A stretch of 64,000 nt of DNA from Eubacterium limosum (GTDB taxonomy: Bacteria; Bacillota; Clostridia; Eubacteriales; Eubacteriaceae), in the NCBI RefSeq assembly GCF_000807675.2, contig NZ_CP019962.1, positions 3,941,157 to 4,005,156 of the forward strand, read 5' to 3'. This document shows, piece by piece, positions 43,927-52,394 of this stretch (positions within the stretch are counted from its first letter, which is position 1; each line of letters begins with the position of its first letter). The translations under genes were made by a program, and so were the position numbers. The notes under the pieces were generated by a model. It ran no database searches and was not told the origin of the DNA. It saw only the letters and a list, made by a program, of their open reading frames with translations.

Positions 43927-43954
43927 ATTATAGCACTTTGTGTATACAAAGCAA
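43927..43954 (-). promoter_or_regulatory. Promoter of the V-ATPase operon with an internal near-palindrome
   Basis: Minus-strand TTGCTT, 16-bp spacer, TATAAT. The spacer lies within CTTTGTATACACAAAG, a 16-base near-palindrome (14 of 16 symmetric), a plausible operator between the promoter boxes. Confidence 0.6.
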
Positions 43955-44425
43955 CCACTATTTTTGTTTTTGAAATGGTTTTAAATGCAAATTTTAGACA
44001 AAAGCCCATCATTGTAGTATCTTTTGTCGCTAATCGGTAATAATAGCGTGGCTTTTTATAAATAATAGATTCCCAGAATGAAATTATATTCACTCTGTTG
44101 ATATTTTATACCCTTTTACACTGAAAATCCACGAAAAATTAAATTTACCTTCCTATTAAATATATATAAAAGAGTGTGATGGCAATAATCATTTGAAAAT
44201 AAATCCATCGCCAGCCTTCATACAAAACCATACAATGCGTTAAAATCAACCACAGTTTTTGTTTATCATTTTAATATAAAATAAGCCCCCCGTCTTTTGA
44301 CAGGGGACTACTAAAGAGAAAATTTGGGAGGTAGATTTTTAATTGAAGTATGATTGCTCGAAAATATTTATATCCTCGAATCGTTTTTTTAAACAAAATA
44401 TTTTAAAAAAATTCAAAATAACAGC
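43955..44425. other. Gene-free spacer between the V-ATPase promoter and the small-RNA promoter
   Basis: About 470 bp of AT-rich DNA with no plausible reading frame. The only clear structure is a hairpin at 44286-44307 (CCCC..GTC, TTTT loop, GAC.GGGG), which lacks a proper T tract, followed by a purine-rich GGGAGG near 44325 that is not attached to a start codon with a useful frame. Confidence 0.5.
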
Positions 44426-44454
44426 TTGATATTTCTTTGACAATCCGATATAAT
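44426..44454 (+). promoter_or_regulatory. Promoter of the predicted small RNA
   Basis: TTGATA (44426), 17-bp spacer, TATAAT (44449). A start near 44461 leads into a structured sequence ending at a terminator, with no reading frame between. Confidence 0.65.
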
Positions 44455-44460
44455 ATAAAC

Positions 44461-44586
44461 GAGTTCGATGAGTCTAACTTACTTCATGAGCAACACGCGG
44501 TTTTCTCCCTAACTCCTTGATTTGTTTAACCGCGAACCCCTCGTTAGACACACATTACATGTGCCCGGCATTCTCCGGGCTTTTTT
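44461..44586 (+). ncRNA. Predicted small RNA of about 125 nt
   Basis: Bounded by a good promoter and a GC-rich terminator. A closing stem forms between GAGTCTAAC near 44470 and GTTAGACAC near 44545. Inside it, CGCGGTT and AACCGCG form a stem with a long pyrimidine-rich loop containing CTCCCTAACTCCTTG. Exposed CUCC/UCCUU stretches can pair with Shine-Dalgarno sequences, as in several Firmicutes trans-acting RNAs. I do not recognise a named RNA family. It converges on modA. Confidence 0.55.
44563..44586 (+). terminator. Terminator of the predicted small RNA
   Basis: GCCCGG, six-base loop, CCGGGC and six T on the plus strand. The minus side lacks a T run, so it does not serve modA. Confidence 0.85.
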
Positions 44587-44623
44587 AATGGTGAGTTTTC
44601 CTCTTAAAAAGTTTTATTCCCAT

Positions 44624-45424
44624 TTATAATGGCTCAAAGCCATATTTTTCAAAAACAACTTTAGCTTCATCACTTTTTAAAAAACTTTCAAAATTTTTAG
44701 CCGCGTCCAGCTGGGTACTGTCCTTAAGAACAGCCATCGGATAAATAACGGTTTTGTAACTGCTTTCCGGAACTTTGCTGACAATAGCAACCTTATCTGG
44801 GACTGATTTTGCGTCCGTTTCGTAGACCAGCCCTGCATCCACTTCCCCATTTTCTACATAGGTCAATACCTGTGTAACATCTTTACCATAAACAGCTTTT
44901 GTCTTTACGCTGTCTAAAAGATTAAGGTTGGTCAGCGCTTCTTCAGCATATTGACCGGCAGGTACTGCGCTCGGTTCACCTAACGCCACCTGAACAGCCT
45001 TATCTGTACCAAGATCCTCAATGGTCGTGATCTCCGTATTTCCCTGGGGCACAATTAAAACCAGATTGTTTTTCAGCAAATCTTCACGAGTTCCACCTGC
45101 CAAAAGCCCCTCCTGTTCCAAAGCATCCATCTGCTTTTGTGCAGCAGAGATAAAAACATCTGCCGGCGCACCATTCTCAATCTGTTTCTGAAGATCACCA
45201 GAACCGCCATAATTAAAAGTTAATGTCTGCCCTTTATTGGCCTCCTGGTACATTGGTGTCAGTTCCTCCATGGCATTTTTTAAACTGGCAGCTGCCGAAA
45301 TGGTCAGGTTGATATTGTCTGTGCTGTCTCCTGTTTGTGCATTGTTTTGTGTGCTGCAAGCGGTAAATCCAAAAACTAAGGCGCCTGTCAAAACAGTAAT
45401 AATTAATCTTTTTACATTTTTCAT
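44624..45424 (-). CDS. modA: Molybdate ABC transporter substrate-binding lipoprotein
   Basis: 266 residues. The signal peptide ends in a lipobox, VFGFTAC, with Cys at residue 23. The mature protein begins after a Ser/Thr/Asn-rich linker; TISAAASLKNAMEELTPMYQ and FNYGGSGDLQKQIENGAPADVF are ModA signatures. It captures molybdate or tungstate outside the membrane and hands it to ModBC. It is the last gene of the long Mo/Se maturation operon. The nearby hydroxylase maturation genes explain the need for molybdenum. Confidence 0.95.
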   Translation of the reverse strand: MKNVKRLIITVLTGALVFGFTACSTQNNAQTGDSTDNINLTISAAASLKNAMEELTPMYQEANKGQTLTFNYGGSGDLQKQIENGAPADVFISAAQKQMDALEQEGLLAGGTREDLLKNNLVLIVPQGNTEITTIEDLGTDKAVQVALGEPSAVPAGQYAEEALTNLNLLDSVKTKAVYGKDVTQVLTYVENGEVDAGLVYETDAKSVPDKVAIVSKVPESSYKTVIYPMAVLKDSTQLDAAKNFESFLKSDEAKVVFEKYGFEPL

Positions 45425-45429
45425 GTTTT

Positions 45430-46482
45430 TTATCCTTTCATTAATATGATATTTTGGGGTGAAATTTTTAAATATTGGGGAAATTCACGCCCAGGTTCTT
45501 TTCCAAAGTGAACACGTTCAAAATCCCAGCACAGCGGACGGTTCACCTCCTTTCCATAAGGTTTGAATAAAACAGACACCTTAAATTGGGATTCGATAAC
45601 ATTCTCAATCTCTATCTGAATGGTGTTTTCACCAGGATGTTCTGTCGGTTCAAAAAAATGCGCCCGGATACCCGCATGGGTAATATCCTTCGAAAGTGAA
45701 ACGTCCGAGCAAAGCACACAACCCCAGTCCACTGCCTCAAAGCAATGGTCTTGCAAAGGGATTATTCTTGAAATATTCTTGCAACCAGTTAGTTTCGTAG
45801 CAGAAATGGATATGGGATCAGCAAAAACATTTCGCAACGCACCAAATCGATCGATTTTTCCGTCGTTGATTACTGCAACACACTCGCAAATGGCAAAGAC
45901 TTCATCTCTCGAATGCGAGACAAAAAGCGTAGTCCCTTCATAGTCCTTCAAAATTTTTGAAACCTCACATTGCAGTTCCCACTTTAAAAAGGTGTCCAAA
46001 GCAGAGAAGGGTTCATCCAGCATGAGTACTTTCGGGCTGCGCGCAAAAATTCTTGCCAACGCCACACGCTGCTGCTGTCCGCCTGAAAGCTGTGCCGGGT
46101 AACGGTTCTCTAATTCATTAATTTGAAAGCGCTCAAGCATTTGCTGCAGGATTTTCTGTGTACATTCCGCGCCTTTCTTCATACCGGCTGTGATATTCTG
46201 CCTTACCGTCATATTCGGAAACAACGCGTAATTTTGAAAAAGATAGCCGGCGTTCCTTTTTTGAGGCGACAGATTGATTTTCTTTTCAGCATCAAAGTAG
46301 GTAACACCATCGACTATGATTCGTCCTTTATCTGGCTTTTCAATCCCTGCAATACATCGCAGGGTCATGCTTTTTCCCGACCCGGAGGCACCCAGCAAAC
46401 CGTTCACTCCCTCACCGCTTTCAAATTGTACTTTCAAATTAAACCCTTTAAACTGCTTTTCAATATCTACCAGTATACTCAT
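45430..46482 (-). CDS. modC: Molybdate ABC transporter ATP-binding protein
   Basis: 350 residues from MSILVDIEKQ, whose ATG overlaps the modB stop (ATGA) and follows AGGCGG; the longer upstream frame is rejected. The Walker A motif GASGSGKS, the LSGGQQQRVALARI signature, Walker B VLMLDEPFSALD and the H-loop FVSHSRDE are all present in the first 230 residues. The C-terminal third is a regulatory TOBE-like region. It powers import of molybdate. Confidence 0.94.
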   Translation of the reverse strand: MSILVDIEKQFKGFNLKVQFESGEGVNGLLGASGSGKSMTLRCIAGIEKPDKGRIIVDGVTYFDAEKKINLSPQKRNAGYLFQNYALFPNMTVRQNITAGMKKGAECTQKILQQMLERFQINELENRYPAQLSGGQQQRVALARIFARSPKVLMLDEPFSALDTFLKWELQCEVSKILKDYEGTTLFVSHSRDEVFAICECVAVINDGKIDRFGALRNVFADPISISATKLTGCKNISRIIPLQDHCFEAVDWGCVLCSDVSLSKDITHAGIRAHFFEPTEHPGENTIQIEIENVIESQFKVSVLFKPYGKEVNRPLCWDFERVHFGKEPGREFPQYLKISPQNIILMKG

Positions 46483-47156
46483 GCTCCGCCTGCCTTTCTT
46501 TCCTGCCGGGCCAGCCAGATATTCATGCCTCCGATGGAAAGCAGTGAGATGGCGACGATAACGGCTACCCACTGCATGGCTAAATGCATATCTCCAGCCG
46601 CTGTCGCCGTGTAGATGATCAGGGGAACGGTTTGTGTCTTGCCTGGAATGTTCCCGGCAATCATAAGTGTCGCCCCAAATTCGCCAATCGCCCGGGCAAA
46701 AGCCAGTACCATACCAGCTCCAATCCCCGGCAGGCTTACCGGAACTCTGATTCGCCAGAAAATATAGCGTTCTGAAAGCCCCAGCGTTCTCCCGGCATCA
46801 ATAAGGTTCTGATCCATCTGTTCAAAAGCAGCCTTGGTCGTGCGGTACATAAGCGGAAAGGAAACGACAATGGCGGCGATAACCGCTCCGCTCCACGAAA
46901 AAACAACGCGTATCCCTAACTGCAGCAGTACCTGTCCCAAAGGGCTGTTTTTGCCAAAAATCATCAACAGAAAAAAACCAATAACTGTGGGGGGCAAAAC
47001 CAGCGGCAGCGTCAGGATGCCATCGGTCAGCCACTGGGCCTTTTCTGGAAGACGGATAACCAGCCGGGCTGCCAGAATTCCGAGGACAACAGTAACAGCC
47101 GTTGCCAGAATGGCTGTTTTTAATGAAATCAGAAGGGGCGAATAACCCTCTGCCAT
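46479..47156 (-). CDS. modB: Molybdate ABC transporter permease
   Basis: 225 residues, about five to six membrane helices. LPLVLPPTVIGFFLLMIFG and the EAA loop EFGATLMIAGNIPGKTQTVP are diagnostic of ModB. It overlaps modC by four bases and follows xdhC by 27 bp, so molybdate import is co-transcribed with maturation genes. Confidence 0.95.
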   Translation of the reverse strand: MAEGYSPLLISLKTAILATAVTVVLGILAARLVIRLPEKAQWLTDGILTLPLVLPPTVIGFFLLMIFGKNSPLGQVLLQLGIRVVFSWSGAVIAAIVVSFPLMYRTTKAAFEQMDQNLIDAGRTLGLSERYIFWRIRVPVSLPGIGAGMVLAFARAIGEFGATLMIAGNIPGKTQTVPLIIYTATAAGDMHLAMQWVAVIVAISLLSIGGMNIWLARQERKAGGA

Positions 47157-47183
47157 ACAATCACCTCCATGATTTAAAAGCTT

Positions 47184-48191
47184 TTATACATTGTCGGATG
47201 CCCTCACTTCAATCAGCTCTGCTGCAATACTGATCGCTATTTCTGCTGGTGTTTTTGCTTTGATTGCCTTTCCAATCGGTGTATAAACCATGCTCAGTCT
47301 TTCCTGCGTAAAGCCGTCAATCCTCATGAGCTTTTCATTAACAGCTGCTGTTTTTCTCTTGCTGCCAATAACACCTATATAGCGGGCATTTGTTTTAAGG
47401 ACCTGCGCCTCTACCAGATAATCGTTCTGGTGTCCTCTGGTCATGATGACCACATAATCTGAAGGGCCAATCTTTAAAAATGTGCTGATATTTTTAAAAT
47501 CACTGACAAAGACCTCCTCCGCGTCTGGAAAGGACTCTTTGTTGGCAAACACCTCCCGATCATCAATGACTACACATTTAAAGTCCAGATGGCTGAGCAC
47601 CGGCACAAGCTCTTTAGCGATATGCCCGCCGCCAAACACATAAACCCGTTCGTTTTGCAGCAATGGCTGTGAAAAAATACAGGTTTCATTCTTCCTAAAC
47701 AATCGACTTTCTTTTTGAAACAATTCGTCATCGAAAGGCGCTGTTTCTTTCATCCTTTCATCAACCACGATCATCTCAAATGCCGCAGGCTTTTCCCAGC
47801 TAGTTAACAGCCAGGCATCCTCATTGGATTCAAAGACTCTTCCCAGCCCCTCTATCAGATTTTCTGTCTGTCGATTATCGGGAGATAAATACTGAAAATA
47901 CAGTGTGGCGTTGCCGCCGCATACCATGCCGAGATCACCGGCTTCATTTGGCCTCAGTATGTATTCTTTCATAAAAGAAGTTTTGGTTTCAAACAGTTTC
48001 TGAGCTTCCTTCTGGGCATCGTATTCCATGGCACCACCACCCACGGTACCAATGGTGGTGCCATCCTTATAAACAGCCATCCAGGCACCCGTCCCTCTGG
48101 GTGCAGAGCCATGAAAATTAACGATCGTAACGAATGCCAGGGGTTCATTTCTCTTTTTTGAAAGCTTAAGCGCTTTGTAAAAATTCTTCAT
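47184..48191 (-). CDS. xdhC: XdhC/CoxI-family molybdenum hydroxylase maturation factor
   Basis: 335 residues. The N-terminal XdhC_CoxI domain shows GSAPRGTGAWMAVYKDG and TVGGGAMEYDAQKEA. The C-terminal Rossmann domain begins VYVFGGGHIAKELVPVL. These proteins bind the molybdenum cofactor, help install the sulfido (or selenido) ligand and deliver it to xanthine dehydrogenase-type enzymes. The gene begins 8 bp after the molybdopterin-binding gene. Confidence 0.92.
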   Translation of the reverse strand: MKNFYKALKLSKKRNEPLAFVTIVNFHGSAPRGTGAWMAVYKDGTTIGTVGGGAMEYDAQKEAQKLFETKTSFMKEYILRPNEAGDLGMVCGGNATLYFQYLSPDNRQTENLIEGLGRVFESNEDAWLLTSWEKPAAFEMIVVDERMKETAPFDDELFQKESRLFRKNETCIFSQPLLQNERVYVFGGGHIAKELVPVLSHLDFKCVVIDDREVFANKESFPDAEEVFVSDFKNISTFLKIGPSDYVVIMTRGHQNDYLVEAQVLKTNARYIGVIGSKRKTAAVNEKLMRIDGFTQERLSMVYTPIGKAIKAKTPAEIAISIAAELIEVRASDNV

Positions 48192-48199
48192 GTCGTCCT

Positions 48200-49216
48200 C
48201 TACTTTCCAAACCCACAGTTTGGGTAGGTGCAGACTTCACAGTTCAGGCACAAACCGCCCTCACCCAGAGAGGACAAATCCTCCGGCATCAGTTTTTCCC
48301 CTGCCAATACCCTTGGGAGCACCAGATCAAACACCGTTCTTTTGGCGTACATCACGCATCCCGGCAGCCCCATGATGGGTATTTCGCCCTCATAAGCCAA
48401 TAAGAACATTGCCCCCGGCAATACCGGCGCACCATAGCTGACAATCTCAGCGCCAGTCTTTTGAATGGCGTTTGGCGTAATATCGTCGGGGTCCACGCTC
48501 ATGCCTCCGGTACAGATGACTATTTCGGCGCCTTTTTCAATGAATTCACTGATTTTTCCTGAAACCAGCGCCTCATCATCGGGAAGAATCTCCTGTGCTA
48601 TAACCTCGACTCCATATTCATCCAGCTTATCCTTGATCACAGGACCAAAAGCATCCTCAATCCGTCCCGCATAAAGTTCACTCCCAGTATTGATGACAGC
48701 CGCCTTCTTTCTTTTAAAAGGCAGCAGCTTGAGAATGGGCTCTCCGCCCCCCAGGGCTACCGCGCGGTCCAGTTTATCCTGATCAATGGCCAGTGGAATA
48801 ATCCGGGTTCCTGCCAGCTTATCGCCCCTTTTAACTGGAAAATTCCCATGCCTGGTGGCAATCATGAGCTCACCCAGTGCATTGAGCGCTTTCAGCTTTC
48901 CGCTGTCTATCTTCAGCAATCCGTCGATCTCTGCGATCACCTCAATTTTTCCTTCTTTTACCTCCGAAGGCGACATATGCTCGCCTGCACATATCCGGTA
49001 CAGCACCTCGGCCCCGGCATTCTCATGAACCATGCCTGGGTCGTTTTTCCAAATATATACGTGCTCCTTTCCCATGGATAAAAGCACCGGTATATCTTCC
49101 TCCTGAATCACATGGCCCTTCCGAAACCTCGGGCCTTTAAACGCATCTTTTATAATTTGTGTCATATCGTGGCATAGTATCAGACCTACAGCCTCTGTTG
49201 TTTTTACACTTTCCAT
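48200..49216 (-). CDS. MoeA/MogA-like molybdopterin-binding protein with C-terminal Cys cluster
   Basis: 338 residues from MESVKTTEAVG; the ATG follows GAGG at about eight bases, better than a start eleven codons earlier. The MoCF-binding core has INTGSELYAGR, ICTGGMSVDPDDITPNAI and GAPVLPGAMFLLAY. Instead of a full MoeA architecture it ends in CLNCEVCTYPNCGFGK, a four-cysteine tail that could hold an Fe-S cluster or metal. This variant type accompanies selenium-dependent molybdenum hydroxylase operons. It is likely involved in cofactor insertion or modification. Confidence 0.85.
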   Translation of the reverse strand: MESVKTTEAVGLILCHDMTQIIKDAFKGPRFRKGHVIQEEDIPVLLSMGKEHVYIWKNDPGMVHENAGAEVLYRICAGEHMSPSEVKEGKIEVIAEIDGLLKIDSGKLKALNALGELMIATRHGNFPVKRGDKLAGTRIIPLAIDQDKLDRAVALGGGEPILKLLPFKRKKAAVINTGSELYAGRIEDAFGPVIKDKLDEYGVEVIAQEILPDDEALVSGKISEFIEKGAEIVICTGGMSVDPDDITPNAIQKTGAEIVSYGAPVLPGAMFLLAYEGEIPIMGLPGCVMYAKRTVFDLVLPRVLAGEKLMPEDLSSLGEGGLCLNCEVCTYPNCGFGK

Positions 49217-49236
49217 TTTCACTGCCTCGTTTAGTT

Positions 49237-49512
49237 TTATTTGGAACACACTGGTTCTGGACAGATTTTTCCATCTCTGTGGTGCACTGCGTAGGTGTCC
49301 ATCAGTGCTTCATCAAATTTCGCTGTTTTCAGCTGTTTTAATACGTTTTCTATATCCAATGCCTTAATAGCGATTGAAATACCGCATCCCGCTGAAATCT
49401 CCCTTAACGTCGGAATAATCGTGATTTCAAAAAGGCCCTTTAAAATTCCTTCGGCCATCATTGCCGCATGGGTATTGGCAAAGGTCAGCAAATAATAATC
49501 TTGTTCTTTCAT
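49237..49512 (-). CDS. DUF3343 protein (putative Se/S carrier-like)
   Basis: 91 residues. YYLLTFANTHAAMMAEGILK and REISAGCGISIAIK are typical of DUF3343, a small ferredoxin-like-fold family found with selenium genes. The conserved SAGCGI cysteine could carry persulfide or selenide. It lies 2 bp after yedF on the same strand, a standing partnership. The function is not established. Confidence 0.85.
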   Translation of the reverse strand: MKEQDYYLLTFANTHAAMMAEGILKGLFEITIIPTLREISAGCGISIAIKALDIENVLKQLKTAKFDEALMDTYAVHHRDGKICPEPVCSK

Positions 49513-49514
49513 AA

Positions 49515-50126
49515 TTACAGTGTAATGACTTTTGAGGCGGCAGACATCTTTTCTGTAATGTCATACATATTGCTGATTTCACCAATCTTCAGGTTATCCT
49601 TGAGCTTATAATAGTCAAGGCAGGTTCCGCAGACCAATATTTTTACACCCCGGTCCTCCAGAGCCTGTAAATGGGCAACCACCTGCTCATCCAGGCTTGT
49701 CAGCTTAACGCCGCTGTTCATAAACAAGATGCTCTCCGGCACATCATCGGCCTGGGAAAGGGTATAAAAAAACATTTTTACCAAGGCGTTTCCCAGTTCA
49801 TAGTCGCCCTCGCCGATATAGTCCTTTCCCATAAAGACGACCCACTTACCTGTTCCAAAGGCAGCGGAGCTGCCATCAGGCATTACATTCATCTCTGTCT
49901 CTGGTATTTCCCGGCCATCTGTAATAAACCGGACTTCAAAGCGTTCTCCACTACCGCTTACTGCAGCGTCATAGTTTTTGCTTGTTGCCAGTTTTTTCAG
50001 GTTTTCCACCGCAATGGCGTTGTCAACGGTTATGATAAAGCTGTCATGATTTGCTTCAATTTCCTTTTTGGCCATGATGACCGGCATGGGACACGCCTTA
50101 CCCATGGCATCAATTATTTTTGTCAT
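49515..50126 (-). CDS. yedF: Selenium metabolism protein YedF (TusA-like + DsrE-like)
   Basis: 203 residues. The N-terminal TusA-like domain has the sulfur-carrier motif KACPMPVIMAKKEI (CPxP). The C-terminal domain (about 95-203) is DsrE-like, with ILVCGTCLDYYKL bearing two further cysteines. YedF accompanies SelD and selenium-dependent hydroxylases and is thought to carry selenium or sulfur from the desulfurase. It follows selD by 13 bp. Confidence 0.92.
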   Translation of the reverse strand: MTKIIDAMGKACPMPVIMAKKEIEANHDSFIITVDNAIAVENLKKLATSKNYDAAVSGSGERFEVRFITDGREIPETEMNVMPDGSSAAFGTGKWVVFMGKDYIGEGDYELGNALVKMFFYTLSQADDVPESILFMNSGVKLTSLDEQVVAHLQALEDRGVKILVCGTCLDYYKLKDNLKIGEISNMYDITEKMSAASKVITL

Positions 50127-50139
50127 TATGCTTTCTCCT

Positions 50140-51186
50140 TTATTCTCTTATGATCAGGGCCTTGTCCTGCCTGTCTGTAAGCTGTCCCACAAGCGCGCAG
50201 TCTGTTTTCAGCTCAACCTTCAGGGTTTTCAAAAGATTCTCCGCCTCAGAGGGCGCTACGCTGATCAGCAGACCGCCGGAAGTCTGGGGGTCAAAAATGA
50301 TGTCCTCCATCTGTCCACTCACCGATGATCTGTAATCTGGTCCAAAGTATTCCCTGTTCCGATATGTGCCGCCAGGCACAATACCCATCTCCGCCAGTTC
50401 GATGACTCCAGGCAGAAGCGGAATGGCCGAAGCCTCAAGCTCCATACTCAGATGGCTGGCCTTGGCCATCTCAATTCCATGACCACCCAGGCTGAAACCG
50501 GTAATATCGGTACAGCCGTGCACCTCATCGTATAAGCCCATAACCTCACAGGCTGTCTTATTCAGCGTCGTCATGGACAAAATCGCTGCTTCACGCGATT
50601 CATCCGTTGCAATGCCGCCCTTGATCGCGGATACGATAATCCCGGTACCGACAGGCTTGGTAAGAATGAGCTTGTCACCCTCCCGCGCATGGCAGTTCCC
50701 ACAAAGATGCAGGCAGTCCGTTATGCCAGTCACTGACAGGCCATATTTGGGCTCAGTATCATCGACTGAGTGTCCGCCTACCAAAACAGCTCCGGCCTCC
50801 TGTATCTTATCCGCGCCGCCTCTCAAAATTTCGGATAAAATTCCTTTGTCTTCCTTTTCTGGAAAACAGACAATATTCATCGCGGTCAGCGGCTTTCCGC
50901 CCATTGCGTAAATATCGCTCAGGGCATTGGTCGCGGCAATTTGTCCAAAGAGATAAGGGTCATCCACAATGGGTGGAAAAAAATCCAGGGTCTGGAGCAG
51001 GATCTGCTTGTCATTAATCCTGTAAGCCGCAGCATCATCCGAATTTTCCAGCCCGATGATCAGGCTGTCACAGCCTTTAAGTTCAAGGTCTTTTAAGACC
51101 TTTGACAGAGCGCCTGGTCCAAGCTTCGCGGCACATCCGCAATTTCTGACCATTTCGGTCAAGCGTTTCGGTTTATTTTCTGACAT
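50140..51186 (-). CDS. selD: Selenide, water dikinase
   Basis: 348 residues from MSENKPKRL (ATG after GAAAGG); the upstream extension overlaps the desulfurase and is rejected. The active-site motif is NCGCAAKLGPG, with Cys where some clostridial enzymes have selenocysteine. GGHSVDDTEPKYGLSVTG is the conserved ATP/metal motif. It makes selenophosphate from selenide and ATP, for selenoprotein synthesis and probably for the selenium of labile-Se molybdenum hydroxylases. Confidence 0.96.
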   Translation of the reverse strand: MSENKPKRLTEMVRNCGCAAKLGPGALSKVLKDLELKGCDSLIIGLENSDDAAAYRINDKQILLQTLDFFPPIVDDPYLFGQIAATNALSDIYAMGGKPLTAMNIVCFPEKEDKGILSEILRGGADKIQEAGAVLVGGHSVDDTEPKYGLSVTGITDCLHLCGNCHAREGDKLILTKPVGTGIIVSAIKGGIATDESREAAILSMTTLNKTACEVMGLYDEVHGCTDITGFSLGGHGIEMAKASHLSMELEASAIPLLPGVIELAEMGIVPGGTYRNREYFGPDYRSSVSGQMEDIIFDPQTSGGLLISVAPSEAENLLKTLKVELKTDCALVGQLTDRQDKALIIRE

Positions 51187-51199
51187 GGCATTTATCCTT

Positions 51200-52351
51200 T
51201 CATTCTGTTGTGATTTTTTGAAGAGCCTCCAAAGCGCAGTCCACTTCATCTCGTGTATTGAAATGATTGAAGGAAAAGCGCAGTGTTCCCTGGGGATAGG
51301 TTTCCAAGGACCTGTGCGCAAGCGGAGCGCAGTGCATTCCCACCCGCGTCATAATGCCGTAATCCCTGTCCAGCTCAAAAGCTATCTGCGCATTGTCCTT
51401 TGTCAGGCAATCTACCGAAACCAGGGCACAACGGTTCCGGTGATCCGCAGTTCCGACAAGGCGCAGGCTGTCAATGGCTTCGACACCACGGATAAAAGCA
51501 CCCATTAACTGTTCTTCAATCATAAGGAGCTCGTTTTTATCAACTGAGCTCAGATAATCCAACGCGCTGCTGAGTCCATAAATTCCCGGAAGATTCAGCG
51601 TCCCAGCCTCAAACCGATCCGGCAAAAATCCCGGCATATCCAGCTGGTCTGATACACTTCCTGTGCCTCCGTCTAACAGTGGGACCATCTGCTCTGCCAA
51701 TTCGTCTGTCACCAGAAAACCGCCAATCCCCTGTGGCCCCATCAGCCCTTTGTGCCCGGTAAAGCACAGGGCGCTGATGTTGGCTTTTTTCATACTGATG
51801 TCATGCAGACCGGCTGTCTGGGCCGTATCCACAATAAAATACAGGCCACGGCTTGTGCATATCCGCCCCACAGCCTCAACGGGCAGAATATTTCCGCTTA
51901 CATTAGAACCATGCGTCATAACAACAGCCCTGGTTTCTGGCTTTATCATCTTTTCAATACACGTTACTTCTAAGTTACCCAGATTGTCACATGGAATCAC
52001 ATCGTAGGTAACACCTGTCTGCTTCAGATGTTCCAGCGGTCTCACCACGGCATTATGCTCCAAACCAGAAATAAGCACATGGTCTCCCCGTCTCAGAAAA
52101 CCCTTAAGCACCGTGTTGATCGCCTGCGTGACATTTGCTGTAAAAATGACGTTTTTATTATCCTCGGCGTCAAACAGGCAGCGCAGCTTCTCACGGGTTT
52201 CATAAACCTTTCTTGACACCACATACGCCCGTCCATAGCTCCCCCGTCCCACATTACAGCCAATATTCTCCAGATAGCCTGCCATTTCAGACGCCACTCC
52301 CGGAGCTTTTGGCCAACTGGTACTGGCATTGTCAAAATAAATCCCTTTCAT
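51200..52351 (-). CDS. Cysteine desulfurase-family PLP enzyme
   Basis: 383 residues, class V aminotransferase fold. The PLP lysine is in CFTGHKGLMGPQG (about residue 195). The catalytic cysteine is in TRVGMHCAPLAHRS (about 335). IYFDNASTSWPKAPGV starts the protein. It mobilises sulfur, or selenium from selenocysteine, as enzyme-bound persulfide. Its position before selD and yedF points to a supply role for selenium (inference). Confidence 0.92.
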   Translation of the reverse strand: MKGIYFDNASTSWPKAPGVASEMAGYLENIGCNVGRGSYGRAYVVSRKVYETREKLRCLFDAEDNKNVIFTANVTQAINTVLKGFLRRGDHVLISGLEHNAVVRPLEHLKQTGVTYDVIPCDNLGNLEVTCIEKMIKPETRAVVMTHGSNVSGNILPVEAVGRICTSRGLYFIVDTAQTAGLHDISMKKANISALCFTGHKGLMGPQGIGGFLVTDELAEQMVPLLDGGTGSVSDQLDMPGFLPDRFEAGTLNLPGIYGLSSALDYLSSVDKNELLMIEEQLMGAFIRGVEAIDSLRLVGTADHRNRCALVSVDCLTKDNAQIAFELDRDYGIMTRVGMHCAPLAHRSLETYPQGTLRFSFNHFNTRDEVDCALEALQKITTE

Positions 52352-52394
52352 CCTGCACGCTCCTTAAGCTTTCGCTGCCCTATTACCGCCGCTT

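Noticed and set aside
44286-44307. Terminator at the CCCC..GTC-TTTT-GAC.GGGG hairpin
   Set aside because: The stem is imperfect and no proper T tract follows on either strand, and no gene ends there; kept only as an unexplained hairpin.
49218-49249. Earlier start for the molybdopterin-binding protein
   Set aside because: The eleven-codon extension contains the ribosome-binding site of the better supported ATG at 49216.
51130-51186. Selenocysteine (in-frame UGA) in SelD
   Set aside because: The active-site codon encodes Cys in NCGCAAK; no UGA interrupts the frame.
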